Part shown: piece by piece, positions 52,245 to 63,274 of the stretch | Numbering within the stretch: position 1 is the first letter of the stretch | Layout: each line of letters opens with the position of its first letter | Assembly (NCBI RefSeq): GCF_029846175.1 | Contig: NZ_JARWAC010000026.1 | Location: 124,001 to 188,000, forward strand | DNA: 64,000 nt | Reading direction: 5' to 3' | Source: Sphaerisporangium sp. TRM90804 | GTDB lineage: Bacteria > Actinomycetota > Actinomycetes > Streptosporangiales > Streptosporangiaceae | Notes under the pieces: model-generated | The model's database searches: none | Told to the model about the DNA's origin: nothing | The model's input: only the letters and a program-made list of their open reading frames with translations | Translations under genes and position numbers: made by a program

Positions 52245-53897
52245 TCAGTTGGCGGTGGTCCGCTCGACCAGGGTCACCGTGGCCGTGGCGGTCTGGCCGC
52301 CGCGGACGTAGGTGACGGTGATCTTGGTGCCGGGCTTCAGGGCGCGGATGGCGCCGACCACAGTGTCGGCACCGGCGACGGGCTTGTCGTTCAGCTTGGT
52401 GATCAGGTCGCCCGCCTTGAGGCCGGCGGCCTCGGCCGGGCTTCCGCTCTGGATCGAGCCGATCACGGCGCCGGAGACGTCGCCGGTGGCGTCGGCCAGG
52501 TCGACCCCGAGGAAGGCGTGGGTGGCCTTTCCCGTCGCGATGAGCTGGTCGGCGACCTGGCGGGCCGTGTTGATGGGGATCGCGAAGCCCACGCCGATGT
52601 TGCCGTCGCCGCCGTTGGTGGCGATCGCGCTGTTGACGCCGACCACCTGCCCGGAGGCGTTGACCAGGGCGCCGCCGGAGTTGCCGGGGTTGATGGCGGC
52701 GTCGGTCTGGATGGCGCCGCCGATGGTGGTGGCCGTGCCCTGCTGCTGCGGCTGCGCCTGCCCCGGCCAGCCGGGCGGCAGCTGCCGCTGCTGGTTCTGC
52801 GACGGCCCGCCGACGGTCAGCGTGCGGTCGAGGGCGCTGACGATGCCCGCGGTGACCGAGCCCTCCAGCCCGAGCGGGCTGCCGATGGCGAGCACGGCGT
52901 CGCCCACCTTCAGCTTGTCGCTGTCGCCCAGCGTCGCCTTGGTCAGGCCCGAGACGTTCTGGGCCCGCACGACCGCGAGGTCGGTGGTGGGGTCGGTGCC
53001 GACGACGCTGGCCGTGGCGCTCGTGCCGTCGGTGAACTTGACCTGCACCTTCGCGTCCGGGCCCGCGCCGGCGACCACGTGGTTGTTGGTGAGGATCAGG
53101 CCGTCCTCCGAGAGGATCACGCCCGAGCCCTCGCCCTGCCCGGTGCCGCTGGTCACGGTGATCGACACCACCGAGGGCTGGACGGCGCGGGCGACGTCGG
53201 CCACCGTGGTGCCGGCGGAGTCGGAGGCGGGCCGGACGATCGGGCTCGTGATCACCGTGCCGTTCCCGGACGCGGCGGTGGCGACGACGGCTCCGGCCGC
53301 GCCGCCGCCGAGGGCCATGGCGGCGAGCGCCAGCCCCGCGGCGACCTTGCGGCCGGTTCCCCACCGGCCGGGCTGCGCCGCTCCGGGCTGCCCCACGCCC
53401 GACCACTGGTCAGCGCCACCGGGCCCGGGCCGGCCCATGCCGAACGGGACCGCGCCGAACCGCGCCGTGTCCCCGTGCCCCGAGCCGGGCTGACCGGCGC
53501 CCGGCTGGTAGCCCCCGGGCGGGGCGGCACCGACCTGGTTCATTCCGGGCTGGACGGCACCAGGCCCACCGGCGCCCGGCTGGTCGGCCCCGGACCGCGG
53601 GGCGCCCGGGTGCGTGCCGCCGAGGTGGCCGGGCGGGGGCAGGTTCACTGCGGGCCCCACCGGCCCCGGGGCGGCGCCCGGCTGGGCGGTGCTCCGGGCC
53701 GTCATGTCGGGCCATGCCGTGGCCGGGCCCTGCTCGGGCCCGTGCCCGGACGCGGCGGGGAGCCGCTGGGTGTCCCCGGCACGGGGGCGGTAGGCGCCCG
53801 GCTCGGGCGGGGTCCGTCCGAACTGGGTCCACCCCCGCGCGTCCGGCTCCTGAGCCGGGACGTCTGTGCTCTGCTCACGCGGGTCTTCGGCGTTCAT
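52245..53897 (-). CDS. HtrA/DegP-like serine protease, membrane-anchored, with PDZ domain
   Basis: 550 residues. A Pro/Gly/Gln-rich cytoplasmic region (1-180), one membrane helix (about 184-210; VAAGLALAAMALGGGAAGAV), a trypsin-like protease domain with His in LILTNNHVVAG, Asp in TDLAVVRAQN and Ser in NPGNSGGALVN, and a C-terminal PDZ domain (about 455-545; SGSPAEAAGLKAGDLITKLN). A Gln-rich surface loop (about 370-395) lies in the protease domain. It would degrade misfolded proteins outside the membrane. ATG at 53897 has GGGGGA upstream. Confidence 0.92.
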   Translation of the reverse strand: MNAEDPREQSTDVPAQEPDARGWTQFGRTPPEPGAYRPRAGDTQRLPAASGHGPEQGPATAWPDMTARSTAQPGAAPGPVGPAVNLPPPGHLGGTHPGAPRSGADQPGAGGPGAVQPGMNQVGAAPPGGYQPGAGQPGSGHGDTARFGAVPFGMGRPGPGGADQWSGVGQPGAAQPGRWGTGRKVAAGLALAAMALGGGAAGAVVATAASGNGTVITSPIVRPASDSAGTTVADVARAVQPSVVSITVTSGTGQGEGSGVILSEDGLILTNNHVVAGAGPDAKVQVKFTDGTSATASVVGTDPTTDLAVVRAQNVSGLTKATLGDSDKLKVGDAVLAIGSPLGLEGSVTAGIVSALDRTLTVGGPSQNQQRQLPPGWPGQAQPQQQGTATTIGGAIQTDAAINPGNSGGALVNASGQVVGVNSAIATNGGDGNIGVGFAIPINTARQVADQLIATGKATHAFLGVDLADATGDVSGAVIGSIQSGSPAEAAGLKAGDLITKLNDKPVAGADTVVGAIRALKPGTKITVTYVRGGQTATATVTLVERTTAN

Positions 53898-54322
53898 CTC
53901 ATCCCCCAAAGCTGGTCACACGTGCCGGTCATTCGGCGTCGTCGGTTTCGACCGGCAAATCAATGATGACAAACCACCGATAAGAGCTGCCTAAGCGATT
54001 CCTGGACGTTGGCTGAACGCCGGGCGCGCCGGGGCGGGCCTCGGGGGACGGCCCGGCGCCCGCCCCGGCGCGGGCCCGGGGGGCGGCGCCGCTCCCCCGC
54101 CCGGCCTCGAAATCGAGGGGCGGACACGCGGCCACCCGGGACGCATCACCCGATATCCGGAGCAAGAAAACCGTGGCCGTGCCGTCATATCGGGGAATAT
54201 CACCACCGGCCGCGGCCGTCCTAGGCGGCACGTGCGCCATTCCCACGGAACCGGCCGACATCGCATTAAGTTTGTGGAATGACAGCCGGAAACCGAACCG
54301 CACGCCTTCCGGGGGAGTTCAT
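53898..54322. other. Divergent intergenic region, HtrA / astacin
   Basis: About 425 bp with no gene-like frame. An AT-richer stretch next to the HtrA start (53940-54000) and another before the astacin gene (54240-54290) probably hold the two promoters; the middle is very GC-rich. No clear operator was seen. Confidence 0.4.
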
Positions 54323-55468
54323 ATGAAAAGCCGGGCACTGCCGGCGATCGTACTGCTGGCGCTGGCGGCCGGGGCCGCGCCGGCCGCCGCGGAGGAGGAT
54401 CCGCTCGAACGCCTCTGGCGGCAGCAGGCCCAGCGCCCGTCCCTCTCGATCACCACCACGGACGTCACCGGGGAGCAGCACACCATCGGTTACGTCGACA
54501 TCGACGGGCACGCCGTCACCGAGGGGGACATCGTCATCGGGACGGCCGCGGAGGCCGCGTCCGGGAAACTGCAGCTCCCCGGCATCTTTCCCGAGGTCGC
54601 GCAGGTGCGGCCCGGCCCGATCGGCCGGCCCGGCACCCCGGCCCCCGCCCCGCCGGCGCGCATGGCGCTCTGCGATCAGCCGCCCGCGGGCGCCGCCACC
54701 ACCAAGCGAGGAGCCCTGTGGCCGGGCGGCAAGGTGCCCTACGTCCTGGCCGCCGACCTGCCGGCCACCGCGCTCAGCGCCGTCGCCGACGCGATGAAGG
54801 ACTACCACGACCACACCTGCGTGCGTTTCGTGCCGCGGACCTCGGAGACGAATTACCTGAGCCTGTTCCCGGGCGCCGGATGTTACTCCTACGTGGGCCG
54901 CGTGGACGCTCCCGCGCAGGAGGTGTCCATCGGCAGGGGATGCGAGCGCAAAGGCATCGTCATCCACGAGCTGATGCACGCGATCGGCTTCTACCACGAG
55001 CATTCTCGCTCCGACCGCGACTCGGCGGTGACCGTTCACCTGGAGAACGTCATGAGGGGGTATGAGGAGCAGTTCCAGAAACTCTCCCCCGAACAGAACC
55101 GTCTTTTCGGAGACCTCGACTACGGGTCGGTGATGCTGTACGGGAGGACTTTCTTCAGCAGCAACGGGCAGGACACCCTGGTTCCCAGGAAACCGGCCGT
55201 GATCGGCCAGAGAACCGGTTTCAGCCCGGTCGACCTGACCTCGATCCGCGCGCTCTACGGCTGCCCCGAGCCGGTGATCGCGCCCACACCGGTCACGCCC
55301 ACACCGGTCACGCCGACGCCGCCGCCGACACCGACGCCGCCAAGGCCCACAGCGTCGCCCACGCCGACGGTGCAGCCCACGCCGACGGCGCCGCCCACGG
55401 TGGGCCCGCCCGCCTCCGTCTCGCCGGCGGCGTCGCCCGCCCCGCCCAAGCCGGCGCGCCTGCGGTGA
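54323..55468 (+). CDS. Secreted astacin-type (M12A) zinc metalloprotease
   Basis: 381 residues. Signal peptide (SRALPAIVLLALAAGAAPAAA-EE), an apparent propeptide (about 22-115) and a protease domain with the full astacin zinc signature HELMHAIGFYHEHSRSDRD (residues about 215-233) and Met-turn YGSVMLYG. Two Cys pairs fit astacin disulfides. A Pro/Thr-rich tail of about 65 residues with PTPVTP repeats ends the protein. GGGGGAG precedes the ATG. It would act outside the cell on proteins; the tail may bind the wall or simply extend the enzyme. Confidence 0.9.
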   Translation: MKSRALPAIVLLALAAGAAPAAAEEDPLERLWRQQAQRPSLSITTTDVTGEQHTIGYVDIDGHAVTEGDIVIGTAAEAASGKLQLPGIFPEVAQVRPGPIGRPGTPAPAPPARMALCDQPPAGAATTKRGALWPGGKVPYVLAADLPATALSAVADAMKDYHDHTCVRFVPRTSETNYLSLFPGAGCYSYVGRVDAPAQEVSIGRGCERKGIVIHELMHAIGFYHEHSRSDRDSAVTVHLENVMRGYEEQFQKLSPEQNRLFGDLDYGSVMLYGRTFFSSNGQDTLVPRKPAVIGQRTGFSPVDLTSIRALYGCPEPVIAPTPVTPTPVTPTPPPTPTPPRPTASPTPTVQPTPTAPPTVGPPASVSPAASPAPPKPARLR

Positions 55469-55472
55469 GAGA

Positions 55473-55510
55473 CGGGCCGCCCCCGGTGGGACATCACCGG
55501 GGACGGCCCG
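55473..55510. terminator. Bidirectional hairpin terminator
   Basis: A 16-bp stem with one mismatch (arms 55473-55488 and 55495-55510, 6-nt loop) between the convergent astacin and lon genes. Confidence 0.75.
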
Positions 55511-55529
55511 CGCGGCGCCGCGTGCCGGG

Positions 55530-57905
<2,376 letters not shown>

Positions 57906-57919
57906 GCGGACTCCCAAAG

Positions 57920-57938
57920 TTGAGTTACATGGACTCAA
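57920..57938. promoter_or_regulatory. HAIR element (HspR operator) of lon
   Basis: TTGAGT-N7-ACTCAA, exact core of the HspR-associated inverted repeat CTTGAGT-N7-ACTCAAG; the outermost bases differ (G and T). It lies just upstream of the lon start. Confidence 0.82.
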
Positions 57939-58166
57939 TTAATGGGAGCGCCTGAATGTTCCCCACCTTGCGCGTGTTCGCTGCCAGCGATCGTAATCGT
58001 GTAATCGCCTGGCCCGGCAGAACGCCACAGATCACCTCCCGAGGGGACGAACGCCCCCGCCGCGCGCCGCCCGAACCCCTGCCGGGGCGGGAGTTGACGC
58101 GGCCTTGCCCCCTGATACCGGCACCAGACCTGGGAGGGGCCTGCGAGGACGTTCGCGGCTTCCAGC

Positions 58167-59654
58167 ATGATGGTCCGCATGGACAACGGCGGCATCCGCA
58201 TGAACACCCCCCGCGGACGATGGGTCCTGTTCGTCACCGTCCTCGGCTCGGGCATGGCGTTCCTCGACGGCACCGTCGTCAACGTGGCCCTCCCCAAGCT
58301 GGGCGAGGATCTCGGGGCGTCCATGTCGGGGCTCCAGTGGACGGTCAACGCCTACACGCTCACCCTGGCCGGGCTGATCCTGCTGGGCGGCTCCCTCGGC
58401 GACCGGTTCGGCCGGCGCAAGGTGTTCGTCGTCGGCGTCGCCTGGTTCGCCCTCGCGTCGGCCCTGTGCGGGCTGGCGCCCAACATCGAGACGCTCATCC
58501 TCGCCCGCGGGCTCCAGGGCGTCGGCGGCGCCCTGCTCACCCCCGGCTCGCTGGCCATCATCCAGGCGTCCTTCGTCCGGGGCGACCGGCCGCGCGCCGT
58601 GGGCGCCTGGTCGGGGCTCGGCGGCGTGGCGGGCGCGATCGGGCCCCTGCTCGGCGGCTGGCTGGTGGAGACGGCGGGCTGGCGGTGGGTCTTCCTGATC
58701 AACGTGCCGATCGCGGTGCTCGTGATCGCCGCCGGCGTGCGGCACGTGCCCGAGAGCCGGGACGAGGCGGCCACCGGCCGGTTCGACGTGCTCGGCGCGG
58801 TCCTGGCCGCCGTGGCCCTGGCGGGCATCACCTACGGGCTGATCGAGCACGGCGCGCCCCTCGCGCTGGGCGCCGCGGCGGCCGGCCTCGCGCTCGGGGT
58901 GGCGTTCGTGTCGCTGGAGATCCGCCGCTCGCGCGGCGGGCCGGTGTCGCCGCTGGTCCCGGTCAGGGTGTTCGCCTCGCGCGAGTTCACCGCCGTCAAC
59001 GTCGTCACCCTGGTCATGTACGCCGCGATGGGTGTCGTGTTCTTCCTGCTGGTGGTGGAGCTGCAGGTCGCGGTGGGCTTCTCCCCGCTCGCGGCGGGCA
59101 GCTCAATGCTGCCGGTCATGCTGCTGATGCTGCTGCTGTCGGCCAGGGCCGGCGAGCTCGGCAAGCGCATCGGGCCGCGGCTGCCGATGACGGCGGGCAT
59201 CCTGACCTGCGCGGCGGCCCTGGTGTGGATGAGCCGCATCGGCCCGGGGGCCTCGTACGTCGTCGACGTGCTGCTCCCGGTGACGCTGTTCGGGCTCGGC
59301 CTGTCGGCGGCCGTCGCCCCGCTGACGGCGACGGTGCTGGCCACCGCCGAGGAGCGGTTCGCCGGGGTGGCCAGCGGGGTCAACAACGCGGTGGCGCGCA
59401 CGGGCAGCCTTCTCGCCGTCGCGGCCATCCCGCCGCTGGTCGGCCTGACCGGCGAGGCGTACACCTCGGCGACCGCGTTCACCTCGGGGTTCCGCACAGC
59501 GATGCTGGTGAGCGCGGGCATGCTGGCCTGCGCCGCGCTGCTCACGTTCGTCACGATCAGGACGAACGCGATGATGGAGCCGGAGGCCACGAACCCCTGC
59601 GACCCGTGCGTCCCGCCCCTGAACCCGGCGGGCGAGAAGCACCGGCGGGTGTGA
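58167..59654 (+). CDS. MFS drug/metabolite exporter (DHA2, EmrB/QacA type)
   Basis: 495 residues, about 14 predicted helices. Motif A appears as GGSLGDRFGRRKVF, the DHA2 start as FLDGTVVNVALPKLGEDLG and motif C-like region as GLGGVAGAIGPLLGGWLVE. It would export hydrophobic compounds with protons. Several in-frame starts exist (58167, 58170, 58179, 58200) and none has a good ribosome site. Confidence 0.9.
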   Translation: MMVRMDNGGIRMNTPRGRWVLFVTVLGSGMAFLDGTVVNVALPKLGEDLGASMSGLQWTVNAYTLTLAGLILLGGSLGDRFGRRKVFVVGVAWFALASALCGLAPNIETLILARGLQGVGGALLTPGSLAIIQASFVRGDRPRAVGAWSGLGGVAGAIGPLLGGWLVETAGWRWVFLINVPIAVLVIAAGVRHVPESRDEAATGRFDVLGAVLAAVALAGITYGLIEHGAPLALGAAAAGLALGVAFVSLEIRRSRGGPVSPLVPVRVFASREFTAVNVVTLVMYAAMGVVFFLLVVELQVAVGFSPLAAGSSMLPVMLLMLLLSARAGELGKRIGPRLPMTAGILTCAAALVWMSRIGPGASYVVDVLLPVTLFGLGLSAAVAPLTATVLATAEERFAGVASGVNNAVARTGSLLAVAAIPPLVGLTGEAYTSATAFTSGFRTAMLVSAGMLACAALLTFVTIRTNAMMEPEATNPCDPCVPPLNPAGEKHRRV

Positions 59655-59663
59655 CGGGCCGGC

Positions 59664-60107
59664 TCAGTCGTTCTCCCGCTCGACCTTCACGGCCGTCACC
59701 GGCACATCGCCCCGGCAGGTGACGGTCACCTTCACCGTCTCGGCGTCGGCCTCGAACTCCAGGGAGGCGGCGGCGTCCGGGCCGGGCTTCACGTCGTCGG
59801 CGGCGTAACCCTGGGCCGGGCTCCACGACCCGAGCACCGCGCGCCCGGCGTCACAGGAGGCGACGAGCGACCCGCCCTGTGTGTTGAACGCCTTGCCCGG
59901 GGCGGCCGAGGGCCGGGACGGCACCGCCGGCCGGGGCACGGCCGAGGCGCTCGCCAGCGTGCGGGCGAGGTCGGCCTGGCTCACGGGCGTCACCACCCGC
60001 TCCGACAACCCCTCCCCCAGCAGGGAGATCGCCCAGGTGCTGGTGAGCGTGGTGAGCGCCGCGACGGCGAGCCACCCCAGCACGGCGAGCAGCGATCGGC
60101 GGTTCAT
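59664..60107 (-). CDS. Small membrane-anchored extracytoplasmic protein, unknown
   Basis: 147 residues. One N-terminal helix (SLLAVLGWLAVAALTTLTSTWAI used as anchor or signal), an Ala/Pro/Ser spacer, then a small domain with two Cys (LVASCDAGRAVLGSWSPAQGY; VKVTVTCRGDVPV) that could form a disulfide. No family is recognised. GGGGGA precedes the ATG. It is divergent from the two-component system (62 bp gap) and may be its target or accessory sensor. Confidence 0.68.
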   Translation of the reverse strand: MNRRSLLAVLGWLAVAALTTLTSTWAISLLGEGLSERVVTPVSQADLARTLASASAVPRPAVPSRPSAAPGKAFNTQGGSLVASCDAGRAVLGSWSPAQGYAADDVKPGPDAAASLEFEADAETVKVTVTCRGDVPVTAVKVEREND

Positions 60108-60168
60108 TCCCCCAGCCTGCCAGGTGCCCCGCACCGGATCGACCGCGCGGCGGCTGTACCGTGTGGTC

Positions 60169-60858
60169 GTGGCGCAGCTACTGCTGATCGAGGACGACGC
60201 CGCGGTGCGGTCCGCGCTGATGCGCGCGCTCACCGAGCGCGGTCACGCCATGAGCTCGGCGGGCACGGGCATGGCGGGCCTGCGCATGGCCGTCGACGAG
60301 CGGCCCGACCTGGTGATACTCGACCTCGGCCTGCCCGACGTCGACGGTTACGAGGTGATCCGCATGCTCAGGGCGGTGAGCGCAGTGCCGCTGATCGTCG
60401 CCACGGCCCGCGACGACGAGCACGAGATCGCCCGGGTGCTGGACGCCGGAGCCGACGACTACCTGGTGAAGCCGTTCGGCGCCGTGCAGCTCGACGCCCG
60501 CATCCGCGCGGTGCTGCGCCGCCAGCGCGACGAGGACGACGCCGCCGACGCGCCGCTCTCCGTCGGCGCCCTGCGGGTCGACCCGCGCGGCCGCGAGGCC
60601 AGCGTCGACGGCCGCGTCCTCGACCTGCGGCCCAAGGAGTTCGACCTGCTGTGCTACCTGGCCGCCCGCCCCGGCGAGGTGGTCAGCAAGCGGGAGCTGC
60701 TCTCGGAGGTCTGGCAGGTGCCCTACGGCGGCGGCGACAAGACGGTGGACGTCCACGTGTCGTGGCTGCGCAACAAGCTGGGCGAGTCGGCGCAGGAGCC
60801 GCGCTACCTGCGCGTGGTCCGCGGCGTCGGCATCAAGATCGTGGATCCGGAGCGGTGA
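60169..60858 (+). CDS. OmpR-family response regulator
   Basis: 229 residues. Receiver domain LLLIEDDAAVRSALMRALTE with phospho-acceptor Asp in LVILDLGLPDVDGYE and Lys in DDYLVKPFGA; winged-helix output domain LRPKEFDLLCYLAARPGEVV, KTVDVHVSWLRNKLGE. It is coupled to the kinase gene by a GTGA overlap. GTG at 60163 or 60169; no clear ribosome site, so the transcript may be leaderless. Confidence 0.93.
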   Translation: MAQLLLIEDDAAVRSALMRALTERGHAMSSAGTGMAGLRMAVDERPDLVILDLGLPDVDGYEVIRMLRAVSAVPLIVATARDDEHEIARVLDAGADDYLVKPFGAVQLDARIRAVLRRQRDEDDAADAPLSVGALRVDPRGREASVDGRVLDLRPKEFDLLCYLAARPGEVVSKRELLSEVWQVPYGGGDKTVDVHVSWLRNKLGESAQEPRYLRVVRGVGIKIVDPER

Positions 60859-62195
60859 GGCGCCGCCTGCTGGTGCTGGTGGCCTCGACGGTCTCGCTGG
60901 CGCTCGTGGCCTTCCTGGTGCCGCTGGCGCTGCTCGCCCGTGAGCTGGCCGCCGACCGCGCCACCGCCGACGCGCTCGTGCGCGCCCAGTCCCTGGTCCC
61001 CGTGGTGTCGGTGGCCGGCACGGAAGCCCTGCAACTGGCCGTCGAGCAGGCCGACGGCGAGGACAGGCCGCCGCTGACCGTCTACCTGCCGGGCGGCGCC
61101 GTGCTCGGCGCCCCGGCCTCGCCCTCGGACGCCGTCCGGCTCGCCTTCACCGGCCGCAGCCTGACCGCCCAGGCCGCCGGCGGCCGGGAGATCGTCGTGG
61201 CCGTCGAGGGACGCCCCGGCGGGACGGCCGTCGTCCGCACCTTCGTCTCACAGGCCGAGCTGACCCGCGGCGTGGGGCGGGCCTGGCTGATCCTGGGGCT
61301 GCTCGGCCTCGGGCTGCTGATCATCAGCCTGGTCGTGGCCGACCGGCTGGCCCGTTCGCTGATCCGGCCGATCGCCGGCCTGGCGGGCCTGTCGCACCGC
61401 CTGGCCGCGGGCGACCTGACGGCGCGGGCGTCGCCGGAGGGGCCGCCGGAGATCCGGGACGTCACCTCGGCGCTCAACAACCTGGCCGAGCGCATCCGGG
61501 TGCTGCTGGCCCAGGAGCGCGAGGCCGTGGCCGACCTGTCGCACCAGCTCCGCACCCCGCTGACCGTGCTGCGGGTGGAGGTCGACGGGCTGCCCGCGAG
61601 CGAGCAGTCGGCCCGGGTCGGCACGGCGGTGGAAGGCGTGGAGCGCATGGTCACCAAGGTGATCGAGGAGGCCCGCCGGTCGCGGCAGGAGGCGACCGGC
61701 GAGTGCGACGCGGCCGAGGTGGTCGCCGAGCGGCTCGACCACTGGTCGATGCTCGCCCGCGACCAGGGACGCGCGGTCGAGCGCGACCTGGCGTCCGCCC
61801 CACTCAGGGTGGGGCTCGCCCAGGAGACTCTGGTGACCTGCGTCGACGCCCTGCTGGAGAACGTGTTCGCCCACACCCCCGAGGGCACCGCCCTGGCCGT
61901 CCACCTGAGCGGCCGCCCGGAGGGCGGCGCCGTCCTGCAGGTGACCGACCGGGGCCCCGGCTTCACCCACCACGACCCCTCGGAACGCGGAGTCAGCGGC
62001 GGCAGCTCCACCGGCCTAGGCCTGGACATCGTCCGCCGCGCCGCCCGCCGCGCCGGCGGCTCCCTGACCCTGGGCTCAGCCCCGGGCGGCGGCGCCCGGG
62101 TAACCGTCGAGCTCGGCCCGCCGCCACGTTGGCCCGGCATCAGCGATGACCGTGGAGCCCGGCCCGCCGCCACGTTGACCCGACGTCAGCGATGA
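60855..62195 (+). CDS. Sensor histidine kinase
   Basis: 446 residues. Two membrane helices (about 5-27 and 145-168) around a small extracellular sensor, HAMP linker (RPIAGLAGLSHRLAAGDLTARA), H-box DLSHQLRTPLTVLRVEV, N-box LLENVFAHTPEG and G-box GGSSTGLGLDIVRRAARRAG. It partners the OmpR-type regulator. The last about 25 residues are encoded by a 46-bp tandem repeat and are not expected to be conserved. The stop at 62193 lies in the second repeat unit. Confidence 0.92.
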   Translation: MRRRLLVLVASTVSLALVAFLVPLALLARELAADRATADALVRAQSLVPVVSVAGTEALQLAVEQADGEDRPPLTVYLPGGAVLGAPASPSDAVRLAFTGRSLTAQAAGGREIVVAVEGRPGGTAVVRTFVSQAELTRGVGRAWLILGLLGLGLLIISLVVADRLARSLIRPIAGLAGLSHRLAAGDLTARASPEGPPEIRDVTSALNNLAERIRVLLAQEREAVADLSHQLRTPLTVLRVEVDGLPASEQSARVGTAVEGVERMVTKVIEEARRSRQEATGECDAAEVVAERLDHWSMLARDQGRAVERDLASAPLRVGLAQETLVTCVDALLENVFAHTPEGTALAVHLSGRPEGGAVLQVTDRGPGFTHHDPSERGVSGGSSTGLGLDIVRRAARRAGGSLTLGSAPGGGARVTVELGPPPRWPGISDDRGARPAATLTRRQR

Positions 62196-62237
62196 CCGTG
62201 GAGCCCGGCCCGCCGCCGCGTTAACCCGGCGTTAGCC
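62114..62237 (+). repeat. 46-bp tandem repeat (2.7 units) across the kinase stop codon
   Basis: Units at 62114-62159 and 62160-62205 are nearly identical and a partial third runs to about 62237; each starts CGGCCCGCCGCC and contains CAGCGATGACCGTGGAGCC. The unit is not a multiple of three, so the same TGA falls in different frames. Confidence 0.85.
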
Positions 62238-62314
62238 TTCGTCAATCCCGGCGCTATCCCTGCCTCCGGCAGTCTCGAACCTGTAACCGAGACAGCAATG
62301 CACCGGAGGTTCTG

Positions 62315-62785
62315 ATGCGTAAGCCTATGATCATCGCTGGCCTGGCCACCGCGGCCGCGCTCGTCGTCGGCGGCGGAGTCGCCGTCGCGGGGGTCCAGGA
62401 GACCCCCACCCCCGCCGCCTCCTCTTCGGCTCCGGCCCCGGCCCCTTCCACGCCGGCCGGCACCCCGTCCACGTCGGTCCCCACCGATGACGACCGCAAG
62501 CAGGGTGAGCCCGCCCCGGCGGTCGCCCGCGAGGCGGCCGAGAAGACGGCCCTCGCCCAGGTGCCCGGCGGCAAGGTGACCGAGGCGGAGCTGGACACCG
62601 AGAACAACACCCAGGTCTGGGAGTTCGACGTGACCGGCACCGACGGCGTCGAGAACGAGATCACCGTGAACGCCACCAGCGGCGCCGTGATCGCCAACGA
62701 GAAGGACGACGACACCGACGAGCAGGACGACCAGGACGACGCGACTGACGACCAGGACGACGCGAACGACGTCGACGACGACTGA
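62315..62785 (+). CDS. PepSY-domain secreted/anchored protein with acidic tail
   Basis: 156 residues. Signal or anchor (IIAGLATAAALVVGGGVAVAG), a Pro/Ser/Thr spacer, one PepSY domain (about 73-130; REAAEKTALAQVPGGKVTEA, WEFDVTGTDGVENEITVN, GAVIANEKDD) and a tail of about 25 residues made almost only of Asp, Glu, Gln and Asn. PepSY proteins often inhibit proteases or modulate a neighbouring sensor kinase. GGAGG precedes the ATG; it follows the two-component system by 119 bp. Confidence 0.85.
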   Translation: MRKPMIIAGLATAAALVVGGGVAVAGVQETPTPAASSSAPAPAPSTPAGTPSTSVPTDDDRKQGEPAPAVAREAAEKTALAQVPGGKVTEAELDTENNTQVWEFDVTGTDGVENEITVNATSGAVIANEKDDDTDEQDDQDDATDDQDDANDVDDD

Positions 62786-62798
62786 CGCGTGAGCCCAC

Positions 62799-62835
62799 CC
62801 GCCGCGACCCGGGCACCCGCCCGGTCGCGCGGCGG
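62799..62835 (+). terminator. Candidate terminator after the PepSY gene
   Basis: CCGCCGCGACCCGGGC and GCCCGGTCGCGCGGCGG pair with minor bulges around a 4-nt loop, 14 bp after the stop. Confidence 0.5.
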
Positions 62836-62840
62836 CGCGC

Positions 62841-62905
62841 TCAGGCCGGGTGGGCCCGGGTCAGCTCCACCAGTTTGGTGACGGTCGCCTTGAAGCGGGC
62901 GGACC
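62841..62905 (-). pseudogene. C-terminal fragment of an unidentified minus-strand gene
   Basis: Read on the minus strand, the last 22 or so codons (WWSARFKATVTKLVELTRAHPA then TGA at 62843-62841) look like the natural helical C-terminus of a protein. No coding sequence continues upstream of about 62906, where it meets a fragment of a different gene. The parent gene is not identifiable. Confidence 0.4.
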
Positions 62906-63118
62906 ACCACCAACCGCGCGGTCGCGGAGGCGATCACCCGCGCCCTCCCCGGCGCGTCGCCCGTCCTCACCGAGGGGCGCGGCCCCCACGCGCCTGAGCG
63001 GGCCGCGCACCTCGACATCGGACGGCTGCGCGGTGACACCGGTTTCGAGCCGGAATACGACCTCGACCGCGGCATCTGCGACTACGCCGGCTGGCTCCGC
63101 TCCGGGCACCCGCGCTGA
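62900..63118 (+). pseudogene. C-terminal remnant of an NAD-dependent epimerase/dehydratase gene
   Basis: From about 62909 the plus strand encodes TNRAVAEAITRALPG ... AAHLDIGRLRGDTGFEPEYD, ending GICDYAGWLRSGHPR and TGA at 63116. This is the usual C-terminus of extended SDR sugar-nucleotide epimerases (ADIGRLRxDTGFEP... DYVxWLR). An in-frame TGA at 62891 and the lack of a Rossmann fold or any start show that only the last about 70 codons remain. Confidence 0.65.
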
Positions 63119-63274
63119 CACCCGTTCCGAGACGTACGACACGACGCCGTCCCCACCGGTGCAGGTGCCGCCGTGGCCCCGTGACGCCACGGCAGGCGCA
63201 ACGGGGGCGCACTGCGGACAGGTCATACTTCGCGGACCGCCCCCGACCGGCCGCGGCCGGCGGCATGCGGGGAC

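Noticed and set aside
57943-57956. TGGGAGCGC at the lon promoter as a fourth CebR box
   Set aside because: Only the left half matches; the right half (CTGAA) does not, so binding by CebR is unlikely.
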